Notes: generated by a model not told the origin, from the sequence alone. Positions 1-9,245 are shown, numbered from the stretch's first letter. The stretch: DNA of 64,000 bases from Caldilineaceae bacterium (GCA_020634755.1 JACKBC010000001.1:558001-622000); one strand, 5' to 3'. Translations and numbers: made by a program.

Positions 1-1855
1 CGACGCGCGCCGGCAGTCGCCGCCAGTCTATGACGCCCGTTTCGCACCAATAGCCAGCTTCATCCTGCTGAATAGCTCCCTGTTCTTGCAGGTCGCGCAT
101 CAATTCGACCGTAAAGAGCGGATGGCCTTCGGTCTGATGAATTAACCCTTGGATAAAGGCGTCGTCAAAGCGATGAGGCTGACTGCGCAAATATGCCTGC
201 ACAAAGTGCGCCTCCTCGGCCGTGCTGATGTCGCCCAGATCCACCGTCACCTCACCAAAGAGCCGTTTGCATTCAGCTACCAGCCCTTGCAGCGCCCGTG
301 CTTCGCTTCCAGCGTCGGTATCCACCTCTTCCGGTCGATAGGACGCAACAATTAACATCGCGCTGTCGCGCAGCTGTTGGCATAAAGAGAAAAGCAAGCT
401 GAGCGATGAGGCGTCTGCCCAATGCAGATTTTCCAAAAGCAAAAGGAGCGGGCGTTTAGCGGCGAGTGCTTTAAAAAAGGCCGCAAACTGGCTAAAGAGC
501 CGATGTTGCTCTGAAGGTACCTCTTTACTGGCGACAGCCAATTCCGTCAGCCGCGCCAGCCAGCTGGCTTTGCGGAAAGGTGCGCTTTGTACCCGCTTTA
601 ACAGCATCTCGCCGCCAGCGAAGCTGCTCACCAGATCGGGCCCATGTTGCACCAGCAATGGCAGGGCGGTGGGCATTAGCTCCCAGAGACGCAATGCCTG
701 CTCTGGCGTTAGCAGATCGCTCTGCCAGTGTGCCTCAACGTCGCCAGTCAGCAGCAGCAAAAGCTCACGAAAAGGCGCGTAGGGCTCACCCATGCCGGTC
801 TGTGCATTACAGTTGCCCCAGGCCACAATTAATTCACCATTGGCTGCCTGGGCGCGGCGCGCGAACTCGTTTAGCAGCGCGCTTTTGCCGTTGCCGGCAC
901 CGCCCAACACAAAGAACGGGCAGCCCTGGCCGGTCTGAGCGCGCCTTAGTGCAGAGCCAAGCTGGTCCAGCTCCCGTTCACGCGCCACAAAGACGGGCGG
1001 CGTGGCGGGCGCCACATCCGCCGCGCTTAAAAAGGCTGGCCGCACCGGCGCCGCCAGCTCTTGGATAGGCACAGCGATAGCCGTCGCCGCGCGTATGTCC
1101 AGCTGGGCTTTCGTCTCGATTACGGTTTCGTCACGGATGGCTTCATAGAGCGCCACCGTAGCGGCAGACGGCTCAACGGCCAGTTCCTGAGCCAGCACCT
1201 GGCGGCAGACCTCAAAGTGGGCCAGGGCCGCGCTGCGCTGACCGTCTGCCGCCAGCAGCCGCATTAGGAGCTGATGCGCTTCTTCCAGCCACGGCTCTAG
1301 TGCCAAAATGCGGCGCGTTGGGGCAATGGCTTCGGCCAGTTGGCCTCTCTGGCGTTGGCGCTCAGCCTGGGTAAAGAGCAGCGCAACGCCCAGGCGCTGC
1401 CACCGCTCCCGTTCGTTCATAATCCATAACTCAAAGTCAGGTGCATCGCGGACTTGAAAATCATCCAGCAGCGGACCTTGATAAAGAAGCGCGGCCCGCG
1501 TCAATTCAGCGTCGGATAGACGTTCAGCATCGCCAGCCAGCTCATCAAATTCCGTCACGTCGAAACGGTGTGGGTAGGATAGGTTAAACGCCACCGATTG
1601 CCGCGTAATCAGCAGCGCGTCGCCCACTGTGGCCCGCAAGCGGCTGAGCACCAGCCGCAAATTAGCGCGCGCCGCCTCTTCCGACAGTTCGGCCCAGAGC
1701 AAACCGGCCAGCGCGCTGCGCGAATGGGGACGCCGCGTACAGGCCAGATAAACCAGCAATCCCTGCGCCTTGGCCGGGAGCTGGCGAGTCAGCTCGTTGA
1801 GGCCAAGCTGAATGGATAGATTGCCAAATCCTTGGATAAATAGCTCGGTGGTCAT
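1..1855 (-). CDS. BTAD/AAA-type transcriptional activator (partial, 3' end beyond the window)
   Basis: An open frame runs on the minus strand from an ATG at 1853-1855 to the left edge with no stop, so about 618 N-terminal residues are visible and the C-terminus is missing. Residues about 1-95 look like an OmpR/SARP-type winged helix (RSALAGLLWAELSEEAARAN, then LRLVLSRLR). Residues about 100-242 are a helical bacterial transcriptional activation domain (BTAD; LYQGPLLDDF, ALEPWLEEAHQLLMRLLAADG). An AAA/STAND-type ATPase follows, with Walker A GGAGNGKS at about 318-325 and a Walker B-like segment LLLLENLHWAD. This order is typical of SARP/MalT-like regulators that sense a signal through a C-terminal TPR domain, which would lie outside the window. 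The domain assignment is from visible motifs; the regulated target is unknown. No clear Shine-Dalgarno precedes the ATG. Plus-strand ORFs in this span are antisense shadows. Confidence 0.85.
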   Translation of the reverse strand, partial: MTTELFIQGFGNLSIQLGLNELTRQLPAKAQGLLVYLACTRRPHSRSALAGLLWAELSEEAARANLRLVLSRLRATVGDALLITRQSVAFNLSYPHRFDVTEFDELAGDAERLSDAELTRAALLYQGPLLDDFQVRDAPDFELWIMNERERWQRLGVALLFTQAERQRQRGQLAEAIAPTRRILALEPWLEEAHQLLMRLLAADGQRSAALAHFEVCRQVLAQELAVEPSAATVALYEAIRDETVIETKAQLDIRAATAIAVPIQELAAPVRPAFLSAADVAPATPPVFVARERELDQLGSALRRAQTGQGCPFFVLGGAGNGKSALLNEFARRAQAANGELIVAWGNCNAQTGMGEPYAPFRELLLLLTGDVEAHWQSDLLTPEQALRLWELMPTALPLLVQHGPDLVSSFAGGEMLLKRVQSAPFRKASWLARLTELAVASKEVPSEQHRLFSQFAAFFKALAAKRPLLLLLENLHWADASSLSLLFSLCQQLRDSAMLIVASYRPEEVDTDAGSEARALQGLVAECKRLFGEVTVDLGDISTAEEAHFVQAYLRSQPHRFDDAFIQGLIHQTEGHPLFTVELMRDLQEQGAIQQDEAGYWCETGVIDWRRLPARV

Positions 1856-1990
1856 GCGGTGTTGGTGTAGGAGAGGCTCTGACAAAATACACGCTAGATA
1901 AACGCTCAACTCGCGTTCAGAATACGACAGTCGATCATAATCGCATTATACATCTGGTTCTGTGGTAAATGAGCATTTTGCCTGACTAAT

Positions 1991-2207
1991 AATACTCAGT
2001 ACATGGCAAGGGTGTTGACGATAAAGGCGTCGGTCTGGTTTGTTGAATTTGACCCGTTCTCTTGCGGTTGCGATCTACTCAATGTCATTCAGTGAGCGAA
2101 AAGTGCGTCGCACGGTGTCCGCCATTTTGCTCCTGGCATCGCGTGGCATACCGTGCGTCGCACTGGAAGCGGCTTTACCTAAATGACATTGGCGATCTAC
2201 TGATACT
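1991..2207. repeat. Family B short interspersed repeat, copy B1 (interrupted by MITE A1)
   Basis: Left end AATACTCAGTA and right end TACTGATACT form imperfect inverted termini. Without the inserted element A1 (2080-2191) and one 10-bp duplicated target, the repeat is about 95 bp and matches the six other B copies in the window (core GGCGTCGGTCT). It fills most of the gap between the BTAD regulator and the SnoaL-like gene. Confidence 0.75.
2080..2191. mobile_element. Family A MITE, copy A1, inserted into repeat B1
   Basis: This 112-bp element starts CAATGTCATT and ends AATGACATTG, a perfect 10-bp terminal inverted repeat. It is flanked by the direct repeat GCGATCTACT at 2070-2079 and 2192-2201, a perfect 10-bp target duplication. 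It has no coding capacity. Subterminal inverted segments around GTGCGTCGCAC add to the foldback structure. Two related copies lie at 31767-31879 and 42318-42431. Ends and duplication length resemble IS4-family elements, but that parentage is inference. Confidence 0.9.
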
Positions 2208-2266
2208 CATCTGCCACAACCACAAGTATAGCCAATTTTGCTGATTCGACAAGAGGGATTTTTGTC

Positions 2267-2653
2267 ATGTGCTGTATCGAACTTTACTGGGCGGCCTGGC
2301 ATAGGCACGATGCCCAGGCATTGGTGAGCCTGTATGCGTTGGACGGTGTATATCAGGATCCGCTCACGGACAAACCGCTGAAGGGGATGGCCATTGGGAT
2401 GCACGCGCGCACGTTTTGGGAGGCGCTGCCCGATTTGCGCTTTGCGCTCACTGAAACATTGAGGGCGGACGGGTTAATTGCTGTGGCGTGGACGCTGAAC
2501 GGTGTTTGCACGGGTATGTGGCAGGGGCTGCCACCCTCAGGCCGTACCATTTGCTTGCCGGGCGCCACCCATTTTCAGATTGTCCAGCGTCGCATACGCT
2601 CTGTGCAGAGCTATTTTGATGTCAAGACCCTGCTGGAACAGCTTGATTTTTGA
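2267..2653 (+). CDS. SnoaL-like / NTF2-fold protein
   Basis: The 128-residue protein has the pattern of the SnoaL/ketosteroid-isomerase-like fold: an N-terminal helix (YWAAWHRHDAQALVSLYALD), a segment beginning VYQDPLTDKPLKG, then FWEALPDLRFALTETLRADG and strands ending in a C-terminal YFDVKTLLEQL. Such proteins are cyclases, isomerases, limonene-epoxide hydrolase-like enzymes or small-molecule carriers, so the substrate cannot be assigned. A GAGGG ribosome-binding site lies upstream of the ATG. The following FAD-dependent monooxygenase-like gene is on the same strand about 240 bp downstream, so the two may act on one small molecule (inference). About 180 bp after the stop holds no recognisable gene. 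Confidence 0.65.
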   Translation: MCCIELYWAAWHRHDAQALVSLYALDGVYQDPLTDKPLKGMAIGMHARTFWEALPDLRFALTETLRADGLIAVAWTLNGVCTGMWQGLPPSGRTICLPGATHFQIVQRRIRSVQSYFDVKTLLEQLDF

Positions 2654-2890
2654 GATATTGTATGTTGACGCTTCCCCCACTTGGCGGACCTTTAATTACA
2701 CAGCCTATTCTGTGCGCGAGACGGTGCACGAAAGCCTGGCCTGGGATGTCCAGATGGGTTGGCTCAAAGATAAGGTGAAAGGGGAAAACGCTGGGCAAAC
2801 GACTGCGAAACGCCTTGTTTCGTAAAGTGCTGGTTGCAGCTTGATGTACTTTCGCATTTCCCCCATATCTTACATAAGGAGTTTCGACAC

Positions 2891-4303
2891 ATGTCAAATG
2901 CAACCAACATTCCTAATCAACACGCCATCGTTATCGGTGGCAGCATGGCGGGGCTGTTAGCGGCTCGCGTTCTCAGTGACCACTTTGCCCGCGTTACAAT
3001 CGTCGAACGTGACCGTTTGCCCATTGCGCCAGAGTTTCGTCATGGGACGCCACAGGCGCGTCACGTCCATGTGCTCATGCAGCAAGGTCAGCGCATTCTT
3101 GGTCAGCTATTTCCCGGACTAATCCAGGAATTGGAAGCCCACGGCGCAGTATACACCGATGTGACCAACGATATGCTGTGGCTGAATCCGGCAGGCTGGA
3201 CGCCGCGCCACGTTTCGGGTTTGGAGATGCTCTGCGCCAGCCGCACGCTGATCGAATGGGGCGTGCGCCAGCGGCTCATGAACATCCAAAATGTCTCTGT
3301 GTGTTCGGAGACCGACGTGCAGGGCCTGTTAACCAGTGAAGACAAGGCAATGGTGACTGGTGTGCAAATTCAGCCCCGCAGCCAAGCTGGGGCGGCTAAG
3401 GGCGCCACACAAATGATGCATGCGGACCTGGTAATCGATACGAGCGGGCGTAATTCCAAGATGCCCCAGTGGTTGACGGCTTTGGGCTATCAGCCGCCGC
3501 CAGAAAGCATTGTCAATGCGCATTTGGGCTATGCCAGCCGCGTTTACGAACCACCGACCGATTTTCACGGCCAGTGGAAGGCTTTCTACATCCAGTCTGC
3601 ACCGCCCGATCATCCGCGTGGTGGCTTGATTTTCCCCATGGAAGGTGGCAAGTGGCTGGTCAGCACCATTGGCAGTGGCGCCAGCAAGCCCCCAACCGAC
3701 GAAGCTGGATTCGAGGCCTTTATTCGCTCGTTACGCAGCCCCCTCTTTGCCCAGACGCTTCAGAAGGCCAAGCCGCTTTCCCCCGTGTATGGTTTTGGCA
3801 GCGCTAGCAATCAATGGCGTCACTATGAACGGTTGGCAGAGCGTCCAGATCGCCTGGTCATCATGGGGGATGCGCTTTGTGCCTTTAATCCTGTATATGG
3901 TCAAGGCATGACGATTGCAGCCCTGGAGGCCATGAAGCTGGGCGCAAGTTTGACCGAAATGCAGCAACGTGGCCTGACGGGTGTTACACGCATGCTCCAG
4001 AGGAAGCTGGGCAAGCTGGTTGCCGGGCCGTGGTCCATGGCTACCGGAGAAGATTGCCGTTACCTAAATGTTGAAGGGGTGAAGCTTGGCCGCACAACAC
4101 GGATCATGCACTGGTACATGGACCGCATTATGGCGCTAACCACCCACGATGAGGAGGCCCACACGCTCTTTACCCAGGTGATTCACATGGTCAAGCCGCC
4201 CACCAGCCTCTTTCATCCGCACATTCTGTGGCGGGCACTATGGGGTCGTCGCGTTTCCACACAAATGCAAGGGCCGCGGCGTGAAGCCATGTTAAATGTG
4301 TAA
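2891..4303 (+). CDS. FAD-dependent oxidoreductase (PHBH/halogenase-like fold)
   Basis: The 470-residue flavoprotein starts at the ATG at 2891, which has AAGGAG about 9 bp upstream; an in-frame ATG at 2834 has no such site. The N-terminus carries a Rossmann dinucleotide-binding stretch (AIVIGGSMAGLLAARVLSDH) and the acidic end of beta-2 (VTIVERDRLP). A second FAD motif, VIMGDALCAFNPVYGQGMT, lies near residue 325 and is the GD motif of group A flavin monooxygenases, geranylgeranyl reductases and halogenases. The sequence cannot separate hydroxylation, halogenation and reduction. The SnoaL-like gene upstream is a common partner of such enzymes in aromatic or polyketide chemistry. Confidence 0.75.
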   Translation: MSNATNIPNQHAIVIGGSMAGLLAARVLSDHFARVTIVERDRLPIAPEFRHGTPQARHVHVLMQQGQRILGQLFPGLIQELEAHGAVYTDVTNDMLWLNPAGWTPRHVSGLEMLCASRTLIEWGVRQRLMNIQNVSVCSETDVQGLLTSEDKAMVTGVQIQPRSQAGAAKGATQMMHADLVIDTSGRNSKMPQWLTALGYQPPPESIVNAHLGYASRVYEPPTDFHGQWKAFYIQSAPPDHPRGGLIFPMEGGKWLVSTIGSGASKPPTDEAGFEAFIRSLRSPLFAQTLQKAKPLSPVYGFGSASNQWRHYERLAERPDRLVIMGDALCAFNPVYGQGMTIAALEAMKLGASLTEMQQRGLTGVTRMLQRKLGKLVAGPWSMATGEDCRYLNVEGVKLGRTTRIMHWYMDRIMALTTHDEEAHTLFTQVIHMVKPPTSLFHPHILWRALWGRRVSTQMQGPRREAMLNV

Positions 4304-4347
4304 AACGTGTTCTCCTTCCGCCTATCAAAATCAGGAGTAATTTACTC

Positions 4348-6813
4348 ATGCAGCCAGCTACACATCTTTTGCAACAGCTTTTGCGTGTTCTCCTTGTGTT
4401 GACTTTGTCTGTGGCTCCATTGATGACTGCCGCGCCGGCGGTCCATGCGGAAGCCGCCAGCACCTTCACCGTCAACAGCACCTTTGATGCTGCCGACGCC
4501 AATCCCGGCGATGGCCGCTGTGCCGTGAGTACGGCGCTGCGCGCGGTCTGTACGCTGCGCGCAGCCGTGCAAGAGGCCAATGCCCACGCCGGCGCCGATA
4601 CGATTGTGCTAGCGGCTCAAAGCTATTTTCTCTCGATCAACGGTTTTGATTTGGACGCCAACGCCAGCACGGGCGATCTCGATCTGACCGACCCGGCGGG
4701 AGTCATCATTCAGGGTAACAAAGCGACCATCTCCGCCAATTATCGCACCTTTCACATCCATGCCACGGCTATGGCTACGCTCAACAATTTGACCATTCGC
4801 ACCGCGCCCCAAGCCATCTTCAACCAGGGAACGTTGACCTTTCGCAACGCCAGCATCACCGGCAACCCGCGCGTGCAGGCCACGCAGCCAGTTTATGCGG
4901 TTTCCGGCATTGAAAGCACCGGCGCTTTGCAGTTGGAGAACGTGACCCTCAGCGGCCTGGTTGCAGGGGCAACGGGGCAGATCGTCATTAACGGCGTCCT
5001 CAGCGCACCCACCGCCAGCACCTTAAACAACGTCACTGTACAGGGTGGCCAAGGCGCAGCTGTTGTCATTGGCGGCGCCGACAACGTGGTGGAAATTGTG
5101 GATACGACGCTGGACAATAACCCGCTGGGCCTCTTCGTCGATGGCGTCAATACGCTGACGGTGCAGCGTAGCACGTTGAGCCACAACCAGGCGGGCGCCA
5201 TGGTTATCGGCGCCGGCGGCGTTGAGTTTCCGCTGCAAGTTGATCTGCTGAACTCGACGTTCAGCGGCAATGCGGGCGGTCCGGCGCTGCGTCTAAACTC
5301 GGGCGACAGCCGCCGCGTGGCCGTGCGGCTGAACAACGTGACCATTACTGACAATAACGGTGGCGATCTGGTGGGCGGCATCCAAGTACCGGCAGCCAGC
5401 AATAACTTACCATCGCCGCTGGTAGCGGCCAATAGCATTGTGGCCGGCAACACGCGCAACAGCGGCGCCATTAGCATTGATCGCGACTGTAGCGGCCCGC
5501 TCAATACGCTGGGCCAAAATATGATCAAGTTGGACGCCGCTACCACATGCACCATTAGCGGCCCCAATCGCAATGAGCTTCCCGCGCTGGAGGCGCTGGC
5601 CGCCAATGGTGGCGCCACTCAGAGCCATGCTCCCGCCAATGGCAGCAGCGCCATTGATGCGGGCGATCCCAATTTGCCGGGTTCAGGCGCTGCTACCTGC
5701 GAAACAACCGATCAGACGGGCAAGGTGCGCCCGCAGGGAGCGCGCTGTGATCTGGGCGCCGTTGAAGTTCCTGGCGTGCTGGGTCGCACCTTTATTGTGA
5801 CCAGCATTGCGCCCACGTCCACATTGGCGGTCAGCGGACCCATTTCGGTGACGGTGCGCGGCGAAGGTTTTCAGCCCGATTCATTGGTGCGCCGCAACCT
5901 CAACCAGCCCTATCCCACCACCTTTGTCAGCCCCACGGAGCTGATTGCCGCCATCCCCGAACTAATCTCCAATGGTGATGACGGGCTGATGAGCCTATCG
6001 GTGCTGGACGCCACGACGGGGCTGTCGTCCAATGGCGTCCCCTTTTTGCTGCTCAATCCGCAGCCGGTCCTCACCATCCTTGCACCGCAAAAAGTGCGCA
6101 CGGGTGTAGACACGTTGGTCACCCTCAGCGGGGCGCAGTTGAGCCCCTTTACGGAAGTGCAGATCAATGGCGAAGCGCGCAGCAGCAGCTTTATTAGCCC
6201 CAGCGAGCTGCGCATTCTCATTCCGGCGGTTGATGTGCAAACGGCGGGCACAGAGATCAGCGTGCAGCTCTTTACCCGCACGCCGGGCGGTGGGGCGTCT
6301 GCCAATACTTTGAAGCTGCTGGTGGTCGATACGCCGGGTGTCGGTACAGGCAGCTTGCAGAACACAATCAACGTGGCGCAAGAGTCATCCACCACGCTGG
6401 GTTGGGTGCATCCTGAAGATTGGCGCAAGCTCAAAGATATGTCGTTCAATATCATCGACGGTACGAGCAACACAGTGGTGGCCGGCTTTGGCCTGATAGA
6501 GGAATATGGGCAAAAGGGCGCGCTGGTGGTGCTGGATGGCGACGGCAATGTGACGGGCGCCGGGTTTCCTGGCGACGATGCCCAGCTAGCCACGCCGATT
6601 GGCGTATTGAACCTGAAGAACAGTCAAATCAATGCCCAACCCGGCACAACGGTGGAAGTGGTCTACGCCATGACGTTCAACCCGGCAGCGGCCGGGCGCA
6701 CCTTCCGCATTGCCATCACCGCCAACGACAAAAATGGCGACGCCCACGGGTTTGAAACCGTCGGCGAGATTACCATACCGACGCCGGTCTATCTGCCGCT
6801 GATCCACCGGTAG
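4348..6813 (+). CDS. Secreted CSLREA / parallel beta-helix protein with IPT-like domains
   Basis: The 821-residue protein has an AGGAG site about 10 bp before the ATG and a Sec signal peptide (hydrophobic core LRVLLVLTLSVAPLMTAA, cleavage near VHAEA). A CSLREA domain follows (GDGRCAVS, then CTLRAAVQEANAHAGADTI), then right-handed beta-helix repeats rich in N, L and T turns up to about residue 365, ending in a choice-of-anchor Q-type region (IDAGDP, CDLGAVE). Two IPT/TIG-like immunoglobulin domains span about 480-655. The protein ends YLPLIHR, a terminus recurrent in exported Chloroflexota proteins whose role, perhaps sorting or anchoring, is not established. It is probably an adhesin or carbohydrate-binding surface protein; no catalytic residues are identifiable. 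Confidence 0.8.
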   Translation: MQPATHLLQQLLRVLLVLTLSVAPLMTAAPAVHAEAASTFTVNSTFDAADANPGDGRCAVSTALRAVCTLRAAVQEANAHAGADTIVLAAQSYFLSINGFDLDANASTGDLDLTDPAGVIIQGNKATISANYRTFHIHATAMATLNNLTIRTAPQAIFNQGTLTFRNASITGNPRVQATQPVYAVSGIESTGALQLENVTLSGLVAGATGQIVINGVLSAPTASTLNNVTVQGGQGAAVVIGGADNVVEIVDTTLDNNPLGLFVDGVNTLTVQRSTLSHNQAGAMVIGAGGVEFPLQVDLLNSTFSGNAGGPALRLNSGDSRRVAVRLNNVTITDNNGGDLVGGIQVPAASNNLPSPLVAANSIVAGNTRNSGAISIDRDCSGPLNTLGQNMIKLDAATTCTISGPNRNELPALEALAANGGATQSHAPANGSSAIDAGDPNLPGSGAATCETTDQTGKVRPQGARCDLGAVEVPGVLGRTFIVTSIAPTSTLAVSGPISVTVRGEGFQPDSLVRRNLNQPYPTTFVSPTELIAAIPELISNGDDGLMSLSVLDATTGLSSNGVPFLLLNPQPVLTILAPQKVRTGVDTLVTLSGAQLSPFTEVQINGEARSSSFISPSELRILIPAVDVQTAGTEISVQLFTRTPGGGASANTLKLLVVDTPGVGTGSLQNTINVAQESSTTLGWVHPEDWRKLKDMSFNIIDGTSNTVVAGFGLIEEYGQKGALVVLDGDGNVTGAGFPGDDAQLATPIGVLNLKNSQINAQPGTTVEVVYAMTFNPAAAGRTFRIAITANDKNGDAHGFETVGEITIPTPVYLPLIHR

Positions 6814-6836
6814 CAGCCGGCGGATTATGAAAGGGT

Positions 6837-6885
6837 GATAAGGTGAAAGGGTAACAGAGTCACCTTTTCACCCTTTCACCTTGTC
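6837..6885. terminator. Inverted repeat after the secreted beta-helix gene, possible terminator
   Basis: GATAAGGTGAAAGGGT (6837-6852) pairs with ACCCTTTCACCTTGTC (6870-6885) in 15 of 16 positions, with a 17-nt loop. It begins 24 bp after the stop codon, but no T-tract follows, so intrinsic termination is only possible. Confidence 0.45.
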
Positions 6886-7120
6886 ACCTTAAATGGCGGT
6901 ACTATTTTGCTCAGCCTTTTGGCCTCGCGCAGAATGGACTCTACATGTTGCGCATCTATTGCTAACGCGGCAAAAACGTTTAATAAACGATAGGTGTAGT
7001 AAAGTGAAGCATCTCTGACGTGCAACGACATCAGAATGTTGCCGGCTAAACGGCGGCTAAAGGCACTCGGTCTTCAAATGAAGCTGTATTGTCACTATTT
7101 ATCTAGGGAAGGAGCATAAA

Positions 7121-8317
7121 ATGTACGACGCAATTGTGGTGGGCGCACGCTGCGCGGGGGCATCCACGGCCATGCTGCTGGGGCGCCAAGGGTACAAAGT
7201 TTTGCTGGTGGATCGGGCCGTCTTTCCCAAGGACATTCCCCATGGCCACTTTATTCATCGCCACGGTCCGCAGCGGCTGGCGCGCTGGGGGCTGCTGGAG
7301 CGCATTACGGCCACCAACTGTCCCGCCGTCACCACCATGACCACTGATTTTGGCGATTTCGCGCTTACCGGTCACGATCTGGCGGTGGAGGGCGTGGCCA
7401 TGGGCATTGGCCCGCGGCGCAGCCAGTTCGACAAAGTGCTGGTGGATGCGGCGGTGGCGGCCGGCATTGAGCTGCGCGATGGCTTTACGGTGGAAGAATT
7501 TAGCAGCGATGGGGAGCGCATTACCGGCATCCGCGGGCGCGACCAGCGCAGCGGCGCCCTGGTCAGCGAGACGGCGACCATCACCATTGGCGCTGATGGC
7601 CGCAATTCGCGGCTGGCGCAGGCGGTGGCCGCGCCCACGTATGAGGTCACTGCGCCGGTCACCTGTTGGTACTTTTCCTATTGGAGCGATGTACCCAGCG
7701 ACGCTTTGAGCGTCTTTGTTCACAACCGGCGCGTCATCTTTGCGTTCCCCACCAATGACAATCTTTTTGCCATCTTTATGGCCTGGCCCGCTGCCGAACT
7801 GAACGAGGTGCGCACCAATGTGGAAGCTGCGTTTATGGCCGTTGTGCGTGACATCCCCGCCCTGGCCGCATTGACCGCCGATGCCCGCCGCGTCGAGCGC
7901 TTTTATGGCGCCACCGACTTGCCCAACTTTTTCCGCAAGCCCTTTGGCCCCGGCTGGGCGCTGGTGGGTGACGCCGGTTGCCACAAAGATCCCTATTTGG
8001 CGCTGGGCATCTGCGACGCCCTGCGCGACGCCGACTTTCTGGTGGATGCGCTGGCTTCAGGGCTGAGCGCCGGGGGTGATCTAGAGGCCGCGCTGGCTGG
8101 GTATGAAGCGCAGCGCAACGCCGCCAGCATGGAGCAATTTCGCCAGAATCTGCATTTGGCCCAGTTCAAGCCCATGCCGGCAGAAGCCATGCTGCTGCGC
8201 CAAAAGTTGCGCGACCGGCCCGCAGATACGCACGCTTTTTATCTGGCCAACCAGGGCATGCTGCCGCGCGAAACCTTTTTCACTCCCGAAAATATGCAGC
8301 GCATCATGGCGGCGTGA
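7121..8317 (+). CDS. FAD-dependent oxidoreductase, geranylgeranyl-reductase-like
   Basis: This 398-residue flavoprotein begins MYDAIVVGARCAGASTAMLL, a GxGxxG-type FAD-binding helix with Ala in one Gly position, followed by VLLVDRAVFP. The GD motif WALVGDAGCHKDPYLALGIC is at about residues 282-301. The family includes geranylgeranyl reductases and group A hydroxylases. A good AAGGAG site lies upstream of the ATG. The preceding 230 bp hold no gene. The stop codon lies 50 bp before the enoyl-CoA hydratase start, and a -10 element sits in that gap, so the hydratase can be transcribed separately. It is not closely similar to the flavoprotein at 2891-4303. Confidence 0.75.
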   Translation: MYDAIVVGARCAGASTAMLLGRQGYKVLLVDRAVFPKDIPHGHFIHRHGPQRLARWGLLERITATNCPAVTTMTTDFGDFALTGHDLAVEGVAMGIGPRRSQFDKVLVDAAVAAGIELRDGFTVEEFSSDGERITGIRGRDQRSGALVSETATITIGADGRNSRLAQAVAAPTYEVTAPVTCWYFSYWSDVPSDALSVFVHNRRVIFAFPTNDNLFAIFMAWPAAELNEVRTNVEAAFMAVVRDIPALAALTADARRVERFYGATDLPNFFRKPFGPGWALVGDAGCHKDPYLALGICDALRDADFLVDALASGLSAGGDLEAALAGYEAQRNAASMEQFRQNLHLAQFKPMPAEAMLLRQKLRDRPADTHAFYLANQGMLPRETFFTPENMQRIMAA

Positions 8318-8351
8318 CCCACGCTTGCGCAGCCAGCATTGGCCGGCGATG

Positions 8352-8360
8352 TGATATAAT
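8352..8360 (+). promoter_or_regulatory. Extended -10 promoter for a leaderless enoyl-CoA hydratase mRNA
   Basis: TGATATAAT fits the extended -10 pattern TGnTATAAT. The final T is 7 nt before the ATG at 8368, which places the transcript start at or next to the start codon. No Shine-Dalgarno and no well-spaced -35 are present, consistent with a leaderless transcript. The same layout occurs before the NurA gene. Confidence 0.6.
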
Positions 8361-8367
8361 GGCCGCT

Positions 8368-9159
8368 ATGAACACACCTGCCGAAACCCCACAAACGCTG
8401 TTAACCATTGACAACCACGTGGCCACCATTACGCTCAACCGGCCCGAGAAGCTCAATGCGCTCACGCTGCAAATGCTGGATGAGCTGGAAGAGATGGCCG
8501 GGCGGCTGGAACAGGAACGAGCCGTGCGCGTCATCATCCTTACCGGCGCTGGCGAGCGCGCCTTTTGCGTAGGCGCCGATATTACAGCCTGGTCCGCACT
8601 AGAGCCGCTGGATATGTGGCGACGCTGGGTGCGTCATGGCCACCGCGTCTTTGCGCGCATTGCGCGCCTGCCGCAGCCCGTCATTGCCGCGCTCAATGGC
8701 TATACCTTTGGCGGCGGGTTGGAGCTGGCGCTGGCCGCCGATCTGCGGCTGGCTGCCGAGCACGTGGCGCTGGCCATGCCCGAAGTAAAGATCGGCACGG
8801 CGCCGGGCTGGGGCGGCACGCAGCGGCTGCCGCAGATTATTGGTCCCGCGCGCGCCAAGCAGATGATCTTTACCGGCCAGCGCGTCACTGCCGCCGTGGC
8901 CGCCCAGTGGGGGCTGATCAACGAGGTGACGCCTCAAGAAAGTCTGCTGGACCGCGCGCACGATCTGGCCGCCGAAATTGCCCAAAACGCGCCTCTCTCC
9001 GTCCAAATGGCAAAGCAGATGATCGATAGCGGTCTAGGTGACAACGTTAGCATGACGCTGGAAGCGCTGGTGGGCGCCCTGGCCGCCTCTAGTGAAGATG
9101 GCCGCGAGGGCGTGGCGTCGTTTCGGGAGAAGCGGTCGCCGCGGTTCGAAAATCGTTAG
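8368..9159 (+). CDS. Enoyl-CoA hydratase/isomerase family protein
   Basis: The 263-residue crotonase-fold enzyme is predicted to hydrate trans-2-enoyl-CoA to 3-hydroxyacyl-CoA in beta-oxidation or a related acid-degradation route. The oxyanion-hole segments AFCVGADI and NGYTFGGGLELALAAD are present. Both glutamates that are catalytic in rat enoyl-CoA hydratase are retained: one in GGGLELA, the other in MPEVKIGTAPGWGGTQRL. That favours hydratase over isomerase or hydrolase activity. The ATG at 8368 is chosen because the N-terminus then matches family length and follows a leaderless-type -10; a GTG overlapping the upstream stop would add 18 unlikely residues. No other beta-oxidation gene is adjacent, but two acyl-CoA ligases occur at 50.5 and 60.8 kb. 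Confidence 0.88.
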   Translation: MNTPAETPQTLLTIDNHVATITLNRPEKLNALTLQMLDELEEMAGRLEQERAVRVIILTGAGERAFCVGADITAWSALEPLDMWRRWVRHGHRVFARIARLPQPVIAALNGYTFGGGLELALAADLRLAAEHVALAMPEVKIGTAPGWGGTQRLPQIIGPARAKQMIFTGQRVTAAVAAQWGLINEVTPQESLLDRAHDLAAEIAQNAPLSVQMAKQMIDSGLGDNVSMTLEALVGALAASSEDGREGVASFREKRSPRFENR

Positions 9160-9245
9160 GAGCGGGGTGAATTTGGCTGTCCAATACTCACGGAGCAGTG
9201 CGAAAATAGTTGGGCAATCTAGCAGACTGGCGTTTCAACGCTAGC

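Noticed and set aside
580..1068. Plus-strand open frame of 162 codons with no gene on the other strand at first sight
   Set aside because: The minus strand carries an uninterrupted BTAD/AAA regulator frame across the region.
7103..7984. Antisense open frame of 293 codons
   Set aside because: It lies opposite a flavoprotein with clear FAD motifs and shows no domain resemblance.
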